From Ipomoea triloba (lineage: Eukaryota; Streptophyta; Magnoliopsida; Solanales; Convolvulaceae), in the NCBI RefSeq assembly GCF_003576645.1, contig NC_044925.1, positions 9,712,032 through 9,776,031 of the forward strand: a stretch of 64,000 nt of DNA, in the 5' to 3' direction. Position 1 is the stretch's first letter; each line of letters starts with the position of its first letter. Shown piece by piece: positions 33,122 through 46,186 of the stretch. The translations under genes and the position numbers were made by a program. The notes below the pieces were generated by a model. That model was not told the DNA's origin. It ran no database searches and saw only the letters and a list, made by a program, of their open reading frames with translations.

Positions 33122-33298
33122 ATGTCGAAAATGGAACACCATAGACATTTTCTTATGTTTAACCTGGATAAGTTTGATGATTGGAAAGTGCGAATCCAGG
33201 CTCACTTGTCTGTTATTCATGATGAAATGTGGGACGTGATTACCGATGGACCTATCAAGATCCTACAAGTCAATACCAACAAAGCTGCTGATGACCCC
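33122..33298 (+). pseudogene. Copia C Gag, part 1
   Basis: The frame starts MSKMEHHRHF and has the copia Gag start motif FDDWKVRIQAHL, followed by VITDGPIKILQVN, matching residues 1-55 of B Gag at about 55 percent identity. It ends at the ACCCC duplication (33294-33298), where LTR G inserted, and resumes at 36492. Confidence 0.88.
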
Positions 33299-33683
33299 TG
33301 TGACACCCCGGGTTGGTCAACCCTACAACCGGGAGCATCACCGCCACACCTAGGTCGAACCCGGCTAACCTTTAGCGGTTCCTCCCTAGGTGCACAGGCT
33401 AATTTTCCTGACTTACACATGCTTCCCATACACCTGTAACAACTCATAACTATCTGACTCGACAACAGAGGTATAAGTTAAACATTCCAAACATATACAT
33501 ATATATATATATATATAGGTTCATAGGAGTGATAACGACATCCTTAGAACCCCAAAACATACTTTAGATACATATATATACAACCACAATGCCCAAGTTT
33601 GGCAATTGATCTACTAAGACTGCTGCAGAATATGTACACAAAAAGAGAGTTTTAGACTATCCCGACTTGACCTCCACCACCTA

Positions 33684-34088
33684 TCAGATCATACGATACA
33701 CTAGGATCTCAAACTCTCCCCAAACTAGATGCCATTCGCCCTCAAACCACTTAAGGTGATCCAAGGAGCGATCGGTGACAATGACCATAGACCATTCTCC
33801 CTCGGGAGGAGTGGGATCCCAGAGATATGGGTAATGTACAATGAACTCTAGGGGGTCGCTACCCGGTAAAACTTCTATTGGGTAGTAGCCCCACCGAGCC
33901 AGATGAGCATCTACCAGAGACACAAGAGAGCTGGATGGTGAGAAGGAATCGTCAGGAGCTAGCAGAGTGTGGCCGGGTACGTAGGGGTCCTCCCCTATCA
34001 TATGCTGTACATAGACTCCATATCCAAAAACTGAGCCATTATAGTTCGGTGAAGTTACCGAACTATACGACTCATTGCTGGATGACAT
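33684..34088 (-). CDS. LTR-encoded ORF of solo LTR G (134 aa)
   Basis: ATG at 34088 follows the acceptor CAG directly, as in LTR A. The protein has YGVYVQHMIGEDPYVPGH and VDAHLARWGYYPIEVLPG, which line up with YDDYVQYLVDDDLFAPGY and MDAVQASYGFYPIEVLEE of LTR A. The Asp-Pro repeat of A is replaced by a Ser-rich stretch, and the C-terminus is about 40 residues longer and Trp-rich. No signal peptide or membrane segment; family unknown. The open frame in a solo LTR is notable but does not show that it is expressed. Confidence 0.5.
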   Translation of the reverse strand: MSSSNESYSSVTSPNYNGSVFGYGVYVQHMIGEDPYVPGHTLLAPDDSFSPSSSLVSLVDAHLARWGYYPIEVLPGSDPLEFIVHYPYLWDPTPPEGEWSMVIVTDRSLDHLKWFEGEWHLVWGEFEILVYRMI

Positions 34089-35146
34089 CTGTTAAAGGGT
34101 AACAATGAAGCACCCGTTAGCACGAGGGCTAAGTAAGAACCCATAAGCTTCTCATTCATAGGTAAAGATGTTTTAACTTACCAATGGACTATAGCATAGA
34201 ATGTCCTATTAAATGACATGCTTTCATTTTTTGTAAATTACCAAAATGTAAACAAATAAGCATAAAGTTCATCATATTCACATTACACACGCGAATTCCC
34301 ACAACCATACCTGACAACTTCACGATATACCATTTCTCAACGTCAAACGTCTAGTTTATTGGAACTAGTATCGCACATCTCATCATAGCATTACACATCT
34401 CATCATAGACATCACACATCTCATCATAGACATTGATTCAACCATTATTTATGAAAACTCGACTTAGTTTCATTTCAAAGTATGAGGCCTTATAGGAAAT
34501 GTTGAATATTCCTTGTCGGTTGACCGAATGAACCTGGAACTTGGGCTTGCGGTCATTACCCAAATTCTCTTCTCGGTCCCTTGGACGAAGGTTCATTAGA
34601 ATGACCCCTAGTGTGGCCCCGCCTAGGTCCATTAAAATGACACCAACCCGGAGACGATAGAGTCAATACGCTTAAGTGTGCACACCCCCACAGTCTAGCC
34701 ATACATGAGTGACGTAGAGACTCGGCGAATAGACTTCGCCAAAGTACGAATACAACCGTACATATTACATTGACAACCTTCGGTAATTATAGCCCGAGGT
34801 AAAACAAGACAACAAAGTCCTCGTAACTTCTGAAACTAAGGTTTTATTCCTTTTAAACATTCACTACTCTTGTTCCGACAATACGCTCAACTTTCCTACT
34901 TATACACTCATTAACATATGTATTCAACACGTGGTACATAATTCCACATATCACGACAACAACCAACATGGCATGATTACACTATCAAATTCTTTTCTAT
35001 ACTCACAACGCACTTATTACTCATTCATGTTCACTTTTCTATACTCACAACGCACTTATTACTCATTCATGTTCACAATTCTATACTCACAACGCACTTA
35101 TTACTCATTCATGTTCACAACACATAGTTCACATACACTACCTATA

Positions 35147-35177
<31 letters not shown>

Positions 35178-35431
35178 CCTATACATACGGTACATAATAT
35201 AATATATATCCATAGCATGTAATTGATAATATAATATATAATATAGATATATAATAGGTATAGGGTACATGATATAATGTATATGGATAATACCTATATT
35301 TTTCAACAATATATATATGTTACGGTATATATATATAGTATATATATAATATGTATTTTACTACTACCTATATACATATATTATATCACACACATATACG
35401 TAATATATTTATATACCCCACAACACACATA

Positions 35432-35473
<42 letters not shown>

Positions 35474-35717
35474 CACACCACACACCCACACTCACGTAAT
35501 ATATATATATATATATATCCCCTACATACATAATATATATATATATCACGCTGCACACACATACAATATATATATATATATATTACTCCTAATTTTTATG
35601 TACAACATGTCCAATACGCAAAAAGTTCATAAATTCCATACAACTTCATGGATTGGAAATTAATTCACCAATTACCTACTTTGAGTAGCTATAATTCCAA
35701 CTTGAGGGGTAACTTAC
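34089..35717 (-). other. Predicted intron inside LTR G (1629 nt)
   Basis: On the minus strand the donor is GAG|GTAAGTTACCCC (35717), matching GAG|GTAAGGAATCCC of LTR D. The acceptor block has TTACTTAGCC, TCGTGCTAAC and TTTAACAG ending at 34089, directly before ATG. Confidence 0.55.
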
Positions 35718-35915
35718 CTCAATCCCACTACGAACACAAGAAATTCGAAGATTGAAGCTCGGGATTCAACCTTTGCTCTTAAAATCCTAACATAGAGCAC
35801 AATAATACAAATATGATTCAACAAAATTCTACCCAAAACTATGAACTAGGAGTAAAAATATAACTTTTAACTGATTAAATATAAATTTTACCGAACAAAT
35901 CGCGATCAAAGCTTG

Positions 35916-35954
<39 letters not shown>

Positions 35955-36040
35955 GGCAATTAGGGATGAAGATGAATAAATGGAGTTAATCCTCATCTTA
36001 TCACATTATATATATATATATATACACGAAATAGGATATA

Positions 36041-36074
<34 letters not shown>

Positions 36075-36190
36075 TAATATATGGATACTTATCCATCCAA
36101 ATCTATATAATAATAATATTATAATATATGGATACTTATCCATAATTGTATATAATAATAATATTACTAATAATAATAATAAAATATGGA
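35140..36190. repeat. Microsatellite-rich stretch in LTR G
   Basis: (AT)n at about 35150-35175, 35445-35475, 35500-35520 and 36008-36050, (TC)n at 35918-35950, and a TAA-type array near 36048-36075 and 36155-36182. In the promoter part of the LTR these partly obscure any TATA box. Confidence 0.85.
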
Positions 36191-36491
36191 TGAATCTTAT
36201 CTCATAAGCTTGGTACCAAAAATATTAATATTAATATTTTTGCACAAAATAATCCTTTGAGATAAAAATTTTACAATAGGTTAATTTCAAACAACATCTG
36301 GACCCCTTTTAAAACAATAACTTGATTCGAAATACGTTGGTCCAGAGTTCGCGAAACAACCTTTGTTTTGAAAGGTACATAATTATAACGAAATATATTT
36401 TTTTTTGAAAATGTTTGGATTTAATAATAAATCCGAGATAATCTTAATAAAAAGAAATTTTGGGTTTAAAATTTCGGGGTATTACAACCCC

Positions 36492-36794
36492 ACAACACCA
36501 GAAATGATACCAAAAGAAAAATCATTACTGACAATCGAGGAAAGAATTCGCTCAAACCTTGACAACATTGCCAAAGATATACTATATAAGGCTCTAGACG
36601 AGTCACTGTTTCCTCGGGTGAGAAAATGCAAATCTGCGAAAGATATCTGGGATACTCTTATGCAAATTGGTGAAGGGGACGAACAAGAAGAGGAGAACAA
36701 TATGACTATCGCCATGAAAAGGTTTGAAGATTTCAAACTTGGCGCAAAAGAATTCATATCTGACATGGAAGCTCGCTTTATGAAACTGCTAATG
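36492..36794 (+). pseudogene. Copia C Gag, part 2
   Basis: Continues the Gag after LTR G: RSNLDNIAKDILYKALDE, VRKCKSAKDIWDTL and IGEGDEQEEENNMT match B Gag residues 70-160. It is cut at the TAATG duplication (36790-36794) by B2 and continues at 56812. Confidence 0.88.
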
Positions 36795-38081
36795 TGTTAG
36801 GAACATATTGTAATAGGTTTTGATGATACCAAATGTAACCTATAATCCCCTAAGTCTCGAAAGATAGAAATTATATGTAAGTTTGACAAGTAAACTAAGA
36901 GCGAAAATACAACCGGGTAACTTGAGCTCAACTCGGAAAATATTTAAGCTTAAGGTAAACTTGTGTGAACATCTTAGAAAGTCTCGTGTTATAATCTTAT
37001 AGATAGATCAGAAGAAGGCATGGGACAACACTGGAGGAATAAGGGTCTGCGAGACATCAACTAAGTCTCGAGACATAAGCAGAGTCCGAGATACAACAAC
37101 CCAGTTCGAGACATAAGCAGAGTTCGAGAGATAGATCTCTCGATACATGGGGATCAAGACATCAAACAATCGAGACATCAATCTTGGTCTCGATAAACTG
37201 ACATTTCTCCAAAAGGCTGAATGACTAAAGTTTGGAGAAGAAGAATATCATGGAGATAAAATATTAAGGAGGTGCCAGAAGTGGATGCCACATCAGAATT
37301 CCACAACAAACGGATAGAAGGTGCACTAATCCAAAGTCAGTCTTATTCCCTAAAACGAGGATCAATGGGAATTTAAAAAGAGTAACTTTTACCAAAAGTA
37401 GCAAGTGGAGCATGGACTCAAGAAAGTGGATTATGGAATATCGACTACCAAACAAAAGGTTCAAGTTACAAGACCACCACTCCATGAAAAATGCTGAAAA
37501 GATGCAAGTCCCATACATAGCATGGGAGACAGATTTCAAACGGAATAATTTTCCCTCCAACGGAATTATTCCTCAACTCTCATATAAAAAGGACGTGAAG
37601 ACACAAGTTAAAAGGAGGAAGTTTCGTCAGAGAAGGTTGGTTCATTCGAAAATCTTAAGAGGTGTCTGATTAAAACGTTCAAAAGTGCAAGTGCTCAACT
37701 TGGAATATCATCCTGATATTCAANAAAAGGGAAGGTTTAGTGCAATCCTTCCAGGGAGTTTCTGGAAGAAGAGTGGACGTAGGCGGGTTGGGCGAACCAC
37801 TTAAAAATCTCTCTCGCATCTACTTTCTGCTTTTATCTCTCGCTATCTAACTCTCGAACTGCACTGCATATAACCGCACCTCTCGAACTAACTCAAACTC
37901 GTGCTAACTAAAAGGGGATAACTTTTCCGCTGCGCATAAAACTTTGTCTTCATCTTGTGAGGTATCGGACCTAAACATCCTAAGTCCAATACACATGAGA
38001 AGTCGAAAAAGATTTGCAAAATCTTATACAAGTCTATTCACCCCCCCTCTAGACTTGTACCCCATCCCCTTGGGACCAACA
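36795..38081 (+). repeat. 5' LTR of B2, shortened by an N join
   Basis: About 450 bp including the 119-bp tandem repeats are missing at the N at 37724 compared with other B LTRs. The PBS follows at 38084-38095. Confidence 0.88.
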
Positions 38082-38194
38082 ATTGGTATCAGAGCAAGTT
38101 CTCTGATCGATATAAACCTTCGTTTATATTGCCTTGAGATCCTTCTTTGATAAATCTTTTGAAAAAGTTTTCAAAGCACGAGACAATTTTTAAA

Positions 38195-40419
38195 ATGGAT
38201 AGCATGTTGTGGAGACATCTTCTTTTTGATCTTAGCAGGTTCGATGACTGGAAAACACGCATGCTTGCGTACCTATCAGCCCTCCATGATGAGATGGCCG
38301 AGGTTATAACTTCTGGACCAGTCAAAATCTTAATGATCAATACTGCTGCAGCTCAAACCCAAGACACACAAAAGTACATCCCAAAACCTAGGGAAGAATG
38401 GACAAGTGATGATAGGAAGAGAAACAACCTGGACAATATTGCCAAGGACATTCTCTTCAGAGCTATAGACGAAACCATCTTCCCAAAAGTGAGAAAGTGC
38501 AAAACGGCAAAAGAGGTATGGGATACTTTGATGTTAATTGGTGAAGGTGATGAACAGGAAAAGGAGAACAAGCTCACCGTGGCCATGAAGAAGTTCGAGG
38601 ACTTTAAGATGAAGCCAGGGGAGAGCATCGACNTCGACAGCATGGAATCTCGGTTCATGAAGCTATCAATCGAGATCAGTGATCTCGAGAAGGAGATTCC
38701 ACAAAAGGAGCTAAACCTGAAGATCTTACGAGGTCTTACCAAGGAGTGGGAAATGAAGGTGATCACAATGCGTGATCACAGGGATTTGAAGAACACCACA
38801 ACCGACCAACTGTTCAGAGATCTCAAAGCCTTCGAATTTGAGATGCTTCCGAGATCACAATGTGGCACTGGTTGTTGATCAACCATCCACCTCTTCAAGG
38901 TCAGATCCTAATCCCACTAATATGTTATCTGACGAACAGTTTGCTCTCTTAATGAGGAAATTCAGGAAATTCATGAGGAAGTCAACGGAGAGCAACACAA
39001 GTTCACCTTCCTCCTCAAGAAGGAACAATGAGAAACATTCATCCAGAAGGATAGAGGAGGAAAATCAGGGTCTTTGCTACAACTGCAGGAGACCAGGACA
39101 CTTCAAAGCCGAGTGCCCTTACCCTATGGTAAGTAAATATCAAGGCCAAGAAGGCAGGGACTCCAGGAGAAAGGAGGAATCCAAAGAAAAGCCAGCACAA
39201 AGTGGCTTCAAGGGAGATTCAAGGAAACATCTGCGCAGAAAGGCGCTTGTTGCTGAGGAACTGGAGAGAGCAATCGAGGAGTCCAAGACATCGAGCTCCA
39301 GTGAAGGCAGCAGCAACTCAGAAGATGNCAGAAAGGCGCTTGTTGCTGAGGAACTCGAGAGAACAATCGAGGAGTCCGAGACGTCGAGCTCCAGTGAAAG
39401 CAGCAGCAGCTCAGAGGATGAGAGGGGGCTCATCTGCTTATACACCGAGGAAGAAGAGGATCAATGTCTAATGGCCATTGACAATGAGGTAACCTCTACT
39501 TCCACATCTCGCTGCTCTACCTCTACCTCTTGTTCTTCGTTAGGAAGCGATGAAGATCCCTTTGAGATGCTTGAAACACTTAAANNNNNNNNNNNNNNNN
39601 NNNNNNNNNNNNNNNNNNNNNNNNNNNNNNNNNNNNNNNNNNNNNNNNNNNNNNNNNNNNNNNNNNNNNNNNNNNNNNNNNNNNNNNNNNNNNNNNNNNN
39701 NNNNNNNNNNNNNNNNNNNNNNNNNNNNNNNNNNNNNNNNNNNNNNNNNNNNNNNNNNNNNNNNNNNNNNNNNNNNNNNNNNNNNNNNNNNNNNNNNNNN
39801 NNNNNNNNNNNNNNNNNNNNNNNNNNNNNNNNNNNNNNNNNNNNNNNNNNNNNNNNNNNNNNNNNNNNNNNNNNNNNNNNNGACCAACAGAAAAGACCAG
39901 AGTAGCTATTCATAAACCGTCCCTATACACCAGCAATGGAAAGTATAGGAAAGCTACGAAGAATGGCCGGGTAAACAATATCGAGAGATCACCTTACTAT
40001 CTCTCGCAAGGCCATTCCAAGTACAAAAGAAGCTACATTCCATATAATGCGCCTCAAGGCAAATATGGATGGTCTGAGATCCATAGAGTTAGGAACTCAC
40101 GGATGGAGAAAGGCAGACTCTATCCATCTAGTGAGAATTGGTAATCGAATCATGATTTCTGGAAGAAACCTCACTTCCAGCAATTTCACATGACCAAACA
40201 GCGTATGAAAGGCATGGTGCGTAAGCCGATCGAAAAATCTACACCTAAGTTGATTTATGCACCAAAGAGGCCCAAATCTTTTGCTAGCATTCCTTATAAT
40301 CATCAAACGTATAATGGCTACATTGCACCTAGGCCTGGAGTAATGGGTCCAAGGTATAAATGGATGCCTAAACTTACTAACCAACCAGGACCCAAAGTTT
40401 GGGTACCTAAATCTGCTTG
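38195..40419 (+). pseudogene. Copia B2 Gag, frameshifted and gapped
   Basis: It starts at ATG 38195 (MDSMLWRHLL) and follows the B Gag. A deletion of about 25 bp at about 38852 shifts the frame; the Gag frame resumes at about 38862. The CCHC knuckle is at 39078-39119. The N at 39328 adds a repeat of about 90 bp, and 297 N at 39585-39881 hide part of the tail (about 395 bp in B1). The tail ends KVWVPKSA with stop TGA at 40418-40420. The codon for lysine 203 onward matches B1 closely. Confidence 0.88.
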
Positions 40420-40431
40420 ATCTGCTTGCAG
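39129..40431 (+). other. Predicted alternative intron joining Gag to Pol in B2
   Basis: The donor GTAAGTAAA follows codon ATG (39126-39128) in the Gag frame. The acceptor TTGCAG ends at 40431 before GAC in the Pol frame. Both are phase 0, as in B1. The length is affected by the N gap. Confidence 0.5.
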
Positions 40432-43400
40432 GACACCAGGGACATATGGTTCATTGACAGTGGATGTTCGAGACATATGACGGGAAACTTAACACTGCTA
40501 GAGAACATCCATCCTATCGAAGGTCCCCTGGTGACATTTGGAGACAACGAGAAGAAAGGACGTACAAAGGCTGTTGGTGAAGTTCATAAGAATGAATTGG
40601 TGATCAAGGGGGTATCCTACGTTGAGGGGCTCAAATTCAACCTCCTTAGCACAAGCCAGTTCTGTGACAAGGGCTACAGAGTGATCTTCACCAAAGGCAA
40701 GTGCCAAATCATACAAGAGGAAACTCTCGAAGTCGTCCTCGAAGCAGCAAGGAAAGGAAACATGTACATAGTGGATTGGAGATCTGCCAAACCATCCCTA
40801 TGTATGCTGGCAAGGAGCAAGGAAGACTTATGCTGGGATTGGCACAGTAAGCTTAGCCATCTGAACTTCAAAACTATCAACAAGCTTACTAAGAGGAACC
40901 TTGTGGAAGGACTGCCCAAAGTGACGTTTCGAAAGGATAAGATATGTGAGGCATGTCAACGCTGCAAACAGATCAAATCCTCTTTCAAAAGCAAAGCCGA
41001 GACATCATCCACTAGACCATTAAGTCTTCTTCACATGGACTTATTTGGACCGGTGGATCCACCCAGCATGAAAGGAAGAAAGTACACTCTTGTGGTAGTA
41101 GATGACTACACAAGATTCACCTGGATCGTGCTCTTAACGAAGAAAAGCGAGACAAAAGTTGCCCTACCAAATCTTTTGAAGCAAGTTCAAGTTGAAAAGG
41201 ATGTCTCGATACAAAAGATTCGGTCAGATCAAGGTGGAGAGTTCGTTAATCAAGTTATAGAGAGCTACTGCAACGAGAACGGTATTCATCATCAGTTGTC
41301 AGCTGCTCGAACGCCTCAACAGAACGGGGTTGCTGAAAGAAGGAACAGAACTCTCAAGGAAGCTGCAAGGACCATGCTCTCGCAAGCCAACATATCTCAA
41401 GGATTTTGGGCAGAAGCAATCAACACAGCGTGCTATACCCAAAATCGGTCCTTGATCGTGAAAGGAGTTGGAAAGACTCCATATGAGTTGTGAAATGGAA
41501 GAAAACCGAATGTAAGCTACTTCCACACATTCGGGTGCAAATGCTATGTCCACAACAATGGGAAGACTCAGCTAAGAACTTTTGATGAAAAGGCAAATGA
41601 TAGAGTATTTCTGGGATACTCATCGACAAGTAAAGCATTCAGAGTCTTCAACAAGCGGAGATTGGTGGTTGAAGAATCCATACATGTCTCTTTTAATGAT
41701 AGAGCATCAACAGATCAACCATCAAAGTCAATGGAAGCAGCTGAGGAAGCTCAGTCGGAGTCAATCGAGAGATTAAACTCACCTCTCGATGGGAAGAAAC
41801 CGATAGTTCGAGACGTAGCGGAACTCCAGTCAGAATCAGATGATGAAGAGCCTACCAAGAAGAAAGCTCCTAACTCAGTTGATCGGATCCAGATCATAGA
41901 TGCTCAACCCACATCTCAACCTTCAACGGAAGTATCAACTGAGGAGCCACAACCCGACCTAAGATGGCTGAGAAGTCACCCTGCTGATCAAGTGATTGGA
42001 GATGTACGTGACAGAGTTCGGACCAGATCAGCATATAGAGAAAGCATGTTTGCTTGCTTTCTATCTCAAAAAGAGCCTAAGGTGATCGATGAGGCTCTAT
42101 GTGATCCAGATTGGGTGCAAGCCATGTAAGAGGAACTTCATCAGTTTGAATGGAACGATGTTTGGGAACTAGTTCCGAGACCTCATCATCAGAATGTCAT
42201 TGGTACAAAGTGGGTTTTCAGAAACAAGATGAATGAGGATGGAGTCATTGTTAGGAACAAGGCCAGACTTGTTGCCAAAGGCTATTGTCAGGAGGAAGGA
42301 ATAGATTTTGATGAAACCTTCAAAGACTTCAAAGTGTATCAAATGGATGTCAAGAGCGCTTTTCTGAACGGACTTCTCGAAGAAGAGGTGTACGTTGAAC
42401 AACCTCCGGGTTTCTTGAAGGACGTGGGAGTTGACAAAGTATACAAGTTGAAGAAGGCACTTTACGGCTTAAAACAAGCTCCGAGAGCTTGGTATGATAC
42501 CTTATCCTCTTTTCTACTTCAGTGTGGGTTCACCAAAGGCCTAGTGGACAAAACATTGTTTAGAATTAAGGATGAGGATCACATCTTATTGGTGCAAATC
42601 TATGTGGACGATATCATTTTTGGAAGCACCAATCCAGACTTGTGCGAGAAGTTCTCCAGGTTGATGAAAGGGAAGTTCGAGATGAGCATGATGGGAGAAC
42701 TCAACTACTTCCTTGGATTACAAGTGAGACAGCTTAAGGAAGGTATCTTCATCAATAAGGAGAAATACACCAAGGATCTGCTCAGAAAATACAACATAGA
42801 AGGGAAATCCTCAGTCAAAGTACCCATGGGAACCTCTCTACATATCGATGTCGACAGTGAAGGTCGAGAGGTCGATCAAACTACGTATCGAGGTATCATC
42901 GGATCTCTTCTTTATTTAACTGCTAGCAGACCAGCTATATCCTTTGCAGTAGGTGTATGTGCTAGATTTCAGGCAAGTCCTAAGGAAAGTCACTTAAATG
43001 CATCTAAAAAGATCCTTAGATATCTCAAAGGTACGCAAAGTGTTGGACTTTGGTATTCGAGAGGTGGATCTTTCGAACTTACGGGTTATTCAGATGCGGA
43101 CTTTGCCGGTTGCAAAATAGATCGAAAGAGCACATCAGGGACATGTCAGTTTCTAGGTGGAAGACTTGTCTCATGGTTTAGCAAGAAACAGCATTCGATA
43201 GCTACAAGCACCGCTGAGGCAGAATATGTAGCAGCTGGAAGTTGCTGTGCTCAGGTTTTATGGATGAAGCAACAATTACTGGATTATGGTGTTGAATGGA
43301 AAGAAGTTAAGATCATGTGTGACAACACCAGTGCTATAGCTATTACTCAGAATCCAGTGTTACATTCAAGAACAAAACACATTGATATCAAGTATCACTT

Positions 43401-43545
43401 CATCCGAGACCATGTTGAGAAAAAGGATATAACTTTGGAATACGTTGCAACGGAGGAGCAACTAGCAGATATTTTCACAAAAGCGTTATGTGAAAATAGA
43501 TTTTCTCAACTAAGGTTAGAATTGGGAATGATAGAATTGGGATGA
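40417..43545 (+). pseudogene. Copia B2 Pol: PR-INT-RT-RNaseH
   Basis: One frame of 1043 codons is interrupted by TGA 41491-41493 (Trp in B1) and TAA 42127-42129. It has the protease site DSGCSRHMTG, HHCC finger, integrase D-D-E (LLHMDLFGP, RSDQGGEF, NGVAERRNR), RT start [20 protein letters not shown], and RNase H DADFAGC, EAEYVAA. About 20 codons normally between DETF and [13 protein letters not shown] of copia RT are missing, so an in-frame deletion removes part of the RT fingers. The stop positions differ from those of B1, so the parent was probably intact. Confidence 0.93.
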
Positions 43546-43697
43546 ATAATCAAATCTTATCTTCTTGTATTTAGTGCCATGAACTGTTTCGCATGTGAGG
43601 AGCGGTTTCATCAACTTTATGGCAGCTTTGGAGTTACACAGCATTGAATGGTCATTCATATGGCATCCCGTGACTCTACAGTGTTAACTTTTTGGGC

Positions 43698-43705
43698 TAT
43701 AAATA
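43698..43705 (+). promoter_or_regulatory. TATA box upstream of ORF2 (B2)
   Basis: TATAAATA 46 bases before the ORF2 ATG, as in B1. Confidence 0.5.
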
Positions 43706-43743
43706 GAGGGTTTTCTTCAGCAGTTTATGTCATCGACTTCTTC

Positions 43744-44103
43744 ATGGAGAAGAAGAAAGGAAAAGACGATGTACCGTTCTGGTATAGGGGGAGAAAATCA
43801 GCAACGAAGTCCAAAGACTTTCAAGGAGAGAACTATCCAGAATCAACGAAGGGTGAACAGATTGCGGAGCTTCCTGATAATCCAAGCAAGCATCCTATTC
43901 CCATCCAAGGTGAATGGATCCCCAAATGCGAGGAGATCCACAACGATGGGATACTGGAGTCAGGAGAAGAGTCCCGTATAAGTGGGACTCCTACAGCTGC
44001 ACATTCTGGAAAAGGAACTCCCTCAACCAAATGGAGAACCAAGGGAAGGGGAGATGAAGCCTGTGAGGAAGGTAGCAGCAGAGAAAAGGACAAGAAGGAA
44101 TAG
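43744..44103 (+). CDS. ORF2, small hydrophilic protein (B2)
   Basis: 119 codons, MEKKKGKDDVPF start, nearly identical to B1 ORF2 but with a different end (DKKE) after a few substitutions. The frame is open upstream to 43648. Charged, no membrane segment, no motif recognised. It lies between pol and ORF3, 500 bp before element D. Confidence 0.4.
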   Translation: MEKKKGKDDVPFWYRGRKSATKSKDFQGENYPESTKGEQIAELPDNPSKHPIPIQGEWIPKCEEIHNDGILESGEESRISGTPTAAHSGKGTPSTKWRTKGRGDEACEEGSSREKDKKE

Positions 44104-44619
44104 CCACCTCTAGTTTTGTTATTAGGATAAATAGGACTTTAGATGGCTAGTTCTTGTTCTAAGGTTAGATTCCTATTAGGCTGTCCAAGGCCAAACAAAA
44201 GTTTCTATGGAATCTAATAGGATATTGATTCATATGTAATGTTTTCGAAAATCACTAAATGAACTTAAGGAAATGTTCCAAGTGATATCTTTTGATGAAT
44301 CAATCTTGTCTCCGTATCGCAATCTGTGTTCGAAAGGTAGTTCGAGAGGTACATGTTCAGTTTGCCTATTTGTGTTATGTCTCGAAGAAGGGTAGTTCGA
44401 GAGATCACTTCGAAAGATATCAAACTGACTATCTACGTATCTCTAAATGGAGGAATAAGGAGGGTTAGGGATCGATCACTCAAGGGGAAGATCCTTAACC
44501 ACAGGAATGCTTAGATGGAGGAATAAGGAGGTTTAGGGATCAATCACTCAGGGGGAAGATCCTTAAACTAGCAAAGTCGAGAGTTTACCTTCGAAGAGGT
44601 AAAACTAATGAGCTCAACG
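44104..44619 (+). other. B2 post-pol spacer up to element D
   Basis: Matches 11004-11500 of B1, including the 68-bp direct repeat and TTCGAGAGGT motifs. It ends with the CAACG duplication (44615-44619). Confidence 0.7.
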
Positions 44620-46186
44620 TGTAATATCCCGTATTTTCCTAACATTATTATTTTATCCTAAGGCGTTGACATTCATAAGTTATGATCTCCCGATGTCTCA
44701 AAAGAATTATTATAAGTAAGGACAGTTAGTAATAAGCTGCGAACCTACGTACCGGTCACGAACCGTAAAAATTTTAAGAGCTGGTGTTCGGACCCGTTTG
44801 TCCTAGGAAATGAATTATTAGACACCATACTATTATTCTTGAATTTCCTATTTAATTAAATCAGCTCATAGCAGCGAAAATTTATTTTGATCGTACATTG
44901 CTAAATTTCGCGGTGTACCGAACCTAGCCCAATTTTGAGGGTTAGTCTGGAATAAATTTTTAGTTTCGGAAATTATTCTATCTGGATTATTTTCTACCGA
45001 AACTTTATCTGTTTGAACCACAACTGATAAGTTGGAAGATATTTTATTATTTTATTATTTTTTTTCCAAGCTTATCACATAAGATTGGGATCAATATAAA
45101 AGCAATTTCCCATTTCTTCAATTCTTCATTCCCATTTCGTGAGGAGAGAGAGAGATGATTCCATTTCCATCTTCTTCACAAAGCTTCAATTTCCATGGCA
45201 AATTCCTTCACATCTCTCAATTTTATTCGGTAAATCTTCGTTTTTATTCGGTAAATAGTTCTATTTTCCTTCCTAGAGCATGGATTTGAGATTAATTTCT
45301 TGAAATCTCTTGTTATGGTGTTGATTGTGATCTTAGGATTTTAAGGTGAAATTGGGGAAATCAACTCCAAAAGTCTTCTACGAGGACTAGTAACCNAGTG
45401 GTCGTTATATTATATTGTTAGAGCGAAGTCTATTCGCCGTTATGTCGTCATGTTGGGATAAGGAGAGGTGCCCACGGGAAGGCTTGAGTGCCACGGCCCG
45501 GGGTTGGGATAAGGGAGGAACCTACGGGAGGGCTGGAGTGCCATGGCCCGAGGTTGTAGGCCTCACTCTTACTATATGAAACTAAGGAAGTTTTAAAAAT
45601 GAGTAAAAAGTTACTCTGTAACGTCTTTGAGAAAGAAATGATTTTGTCTTACGAGACGAGTGGATTTTGATTCACTGAACGATATACTATTTTCCAAATG
45701 ATTATGTTTTCAAACCTTTGTCTACTTTTGAGTGACATCGGATTTCCTTACTTAGCCGTCGTGCTAACTGCACTTCAATGTGTTTCTTATCAGTTGCAGA
45801 TTAGTGTGGGCCCCTGTAGCCGATGAGCTCGGAATAGAAGGGAAGTACAAATTGAGGTCTACTCTTTGATGTAGATAGGGATTGTTATTAATGTTGAGGT
45901 CTACTCTTTGATGTAGATAGGGATTGTTATTAATGTTGTAAGTTTAGCCTGTGCACTTATAGGGATTGTTATTAATGTTGTAAGTTTAGCCTGTGCACTT
46001 AGAGGGATTGTTATTAATGTTGTAAGTTTAGCCTGTGCACTTAGAGTGGAGTTTGTCAAAGAGGTGATAGAATTCACTCTAGGTGTGGCGGTAGCACCGG
46101 ATTTTCTGTTGATATGATGTAAGCTTCCGCAGCGTTTTATTACGGATTTTGTAATTAATGTAAAAGTTGAAAATTGGGGTGTTACA
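44620..46186 (+). repeat. 5' LTR of D, incomplete at an N join
   Basis: Starts TGTAATATCCCG and ends GGGGTGTTACA. The N at 45396 joins the pre-donor part to the late intron part, so the middle is missing. Near 45845-46040 the text is repeated in overlapping steps that LTR2 does not have. Confidence 0.88.

Larger units (their letters stand above)
33299..36486 (-). mobile_element. Solo LTR G (3188 bp) with ACCCC target duplication
   Basis: Read on the minus strand it runs TGTAATACCCC...CCGGGGTGTCACA, flanked by ACCCC at 33294-33298 and 36487-36491 inside copia C gag. It carries a predicted intron (35717-34089), an ORF (34088-33684), a terminal hairpin (33349-33390) and the GGCGAA/TTCGCC hairpin (34724-34740), all shared with LTR A. 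It also contains long AT, TC and TAA microsatellites at about 35140-36200. Confidence 0.92.

Noticed and set aside
39550..39915. Open frames spanning the N blocks
   Set aside because: Their length comes from unknown bases.
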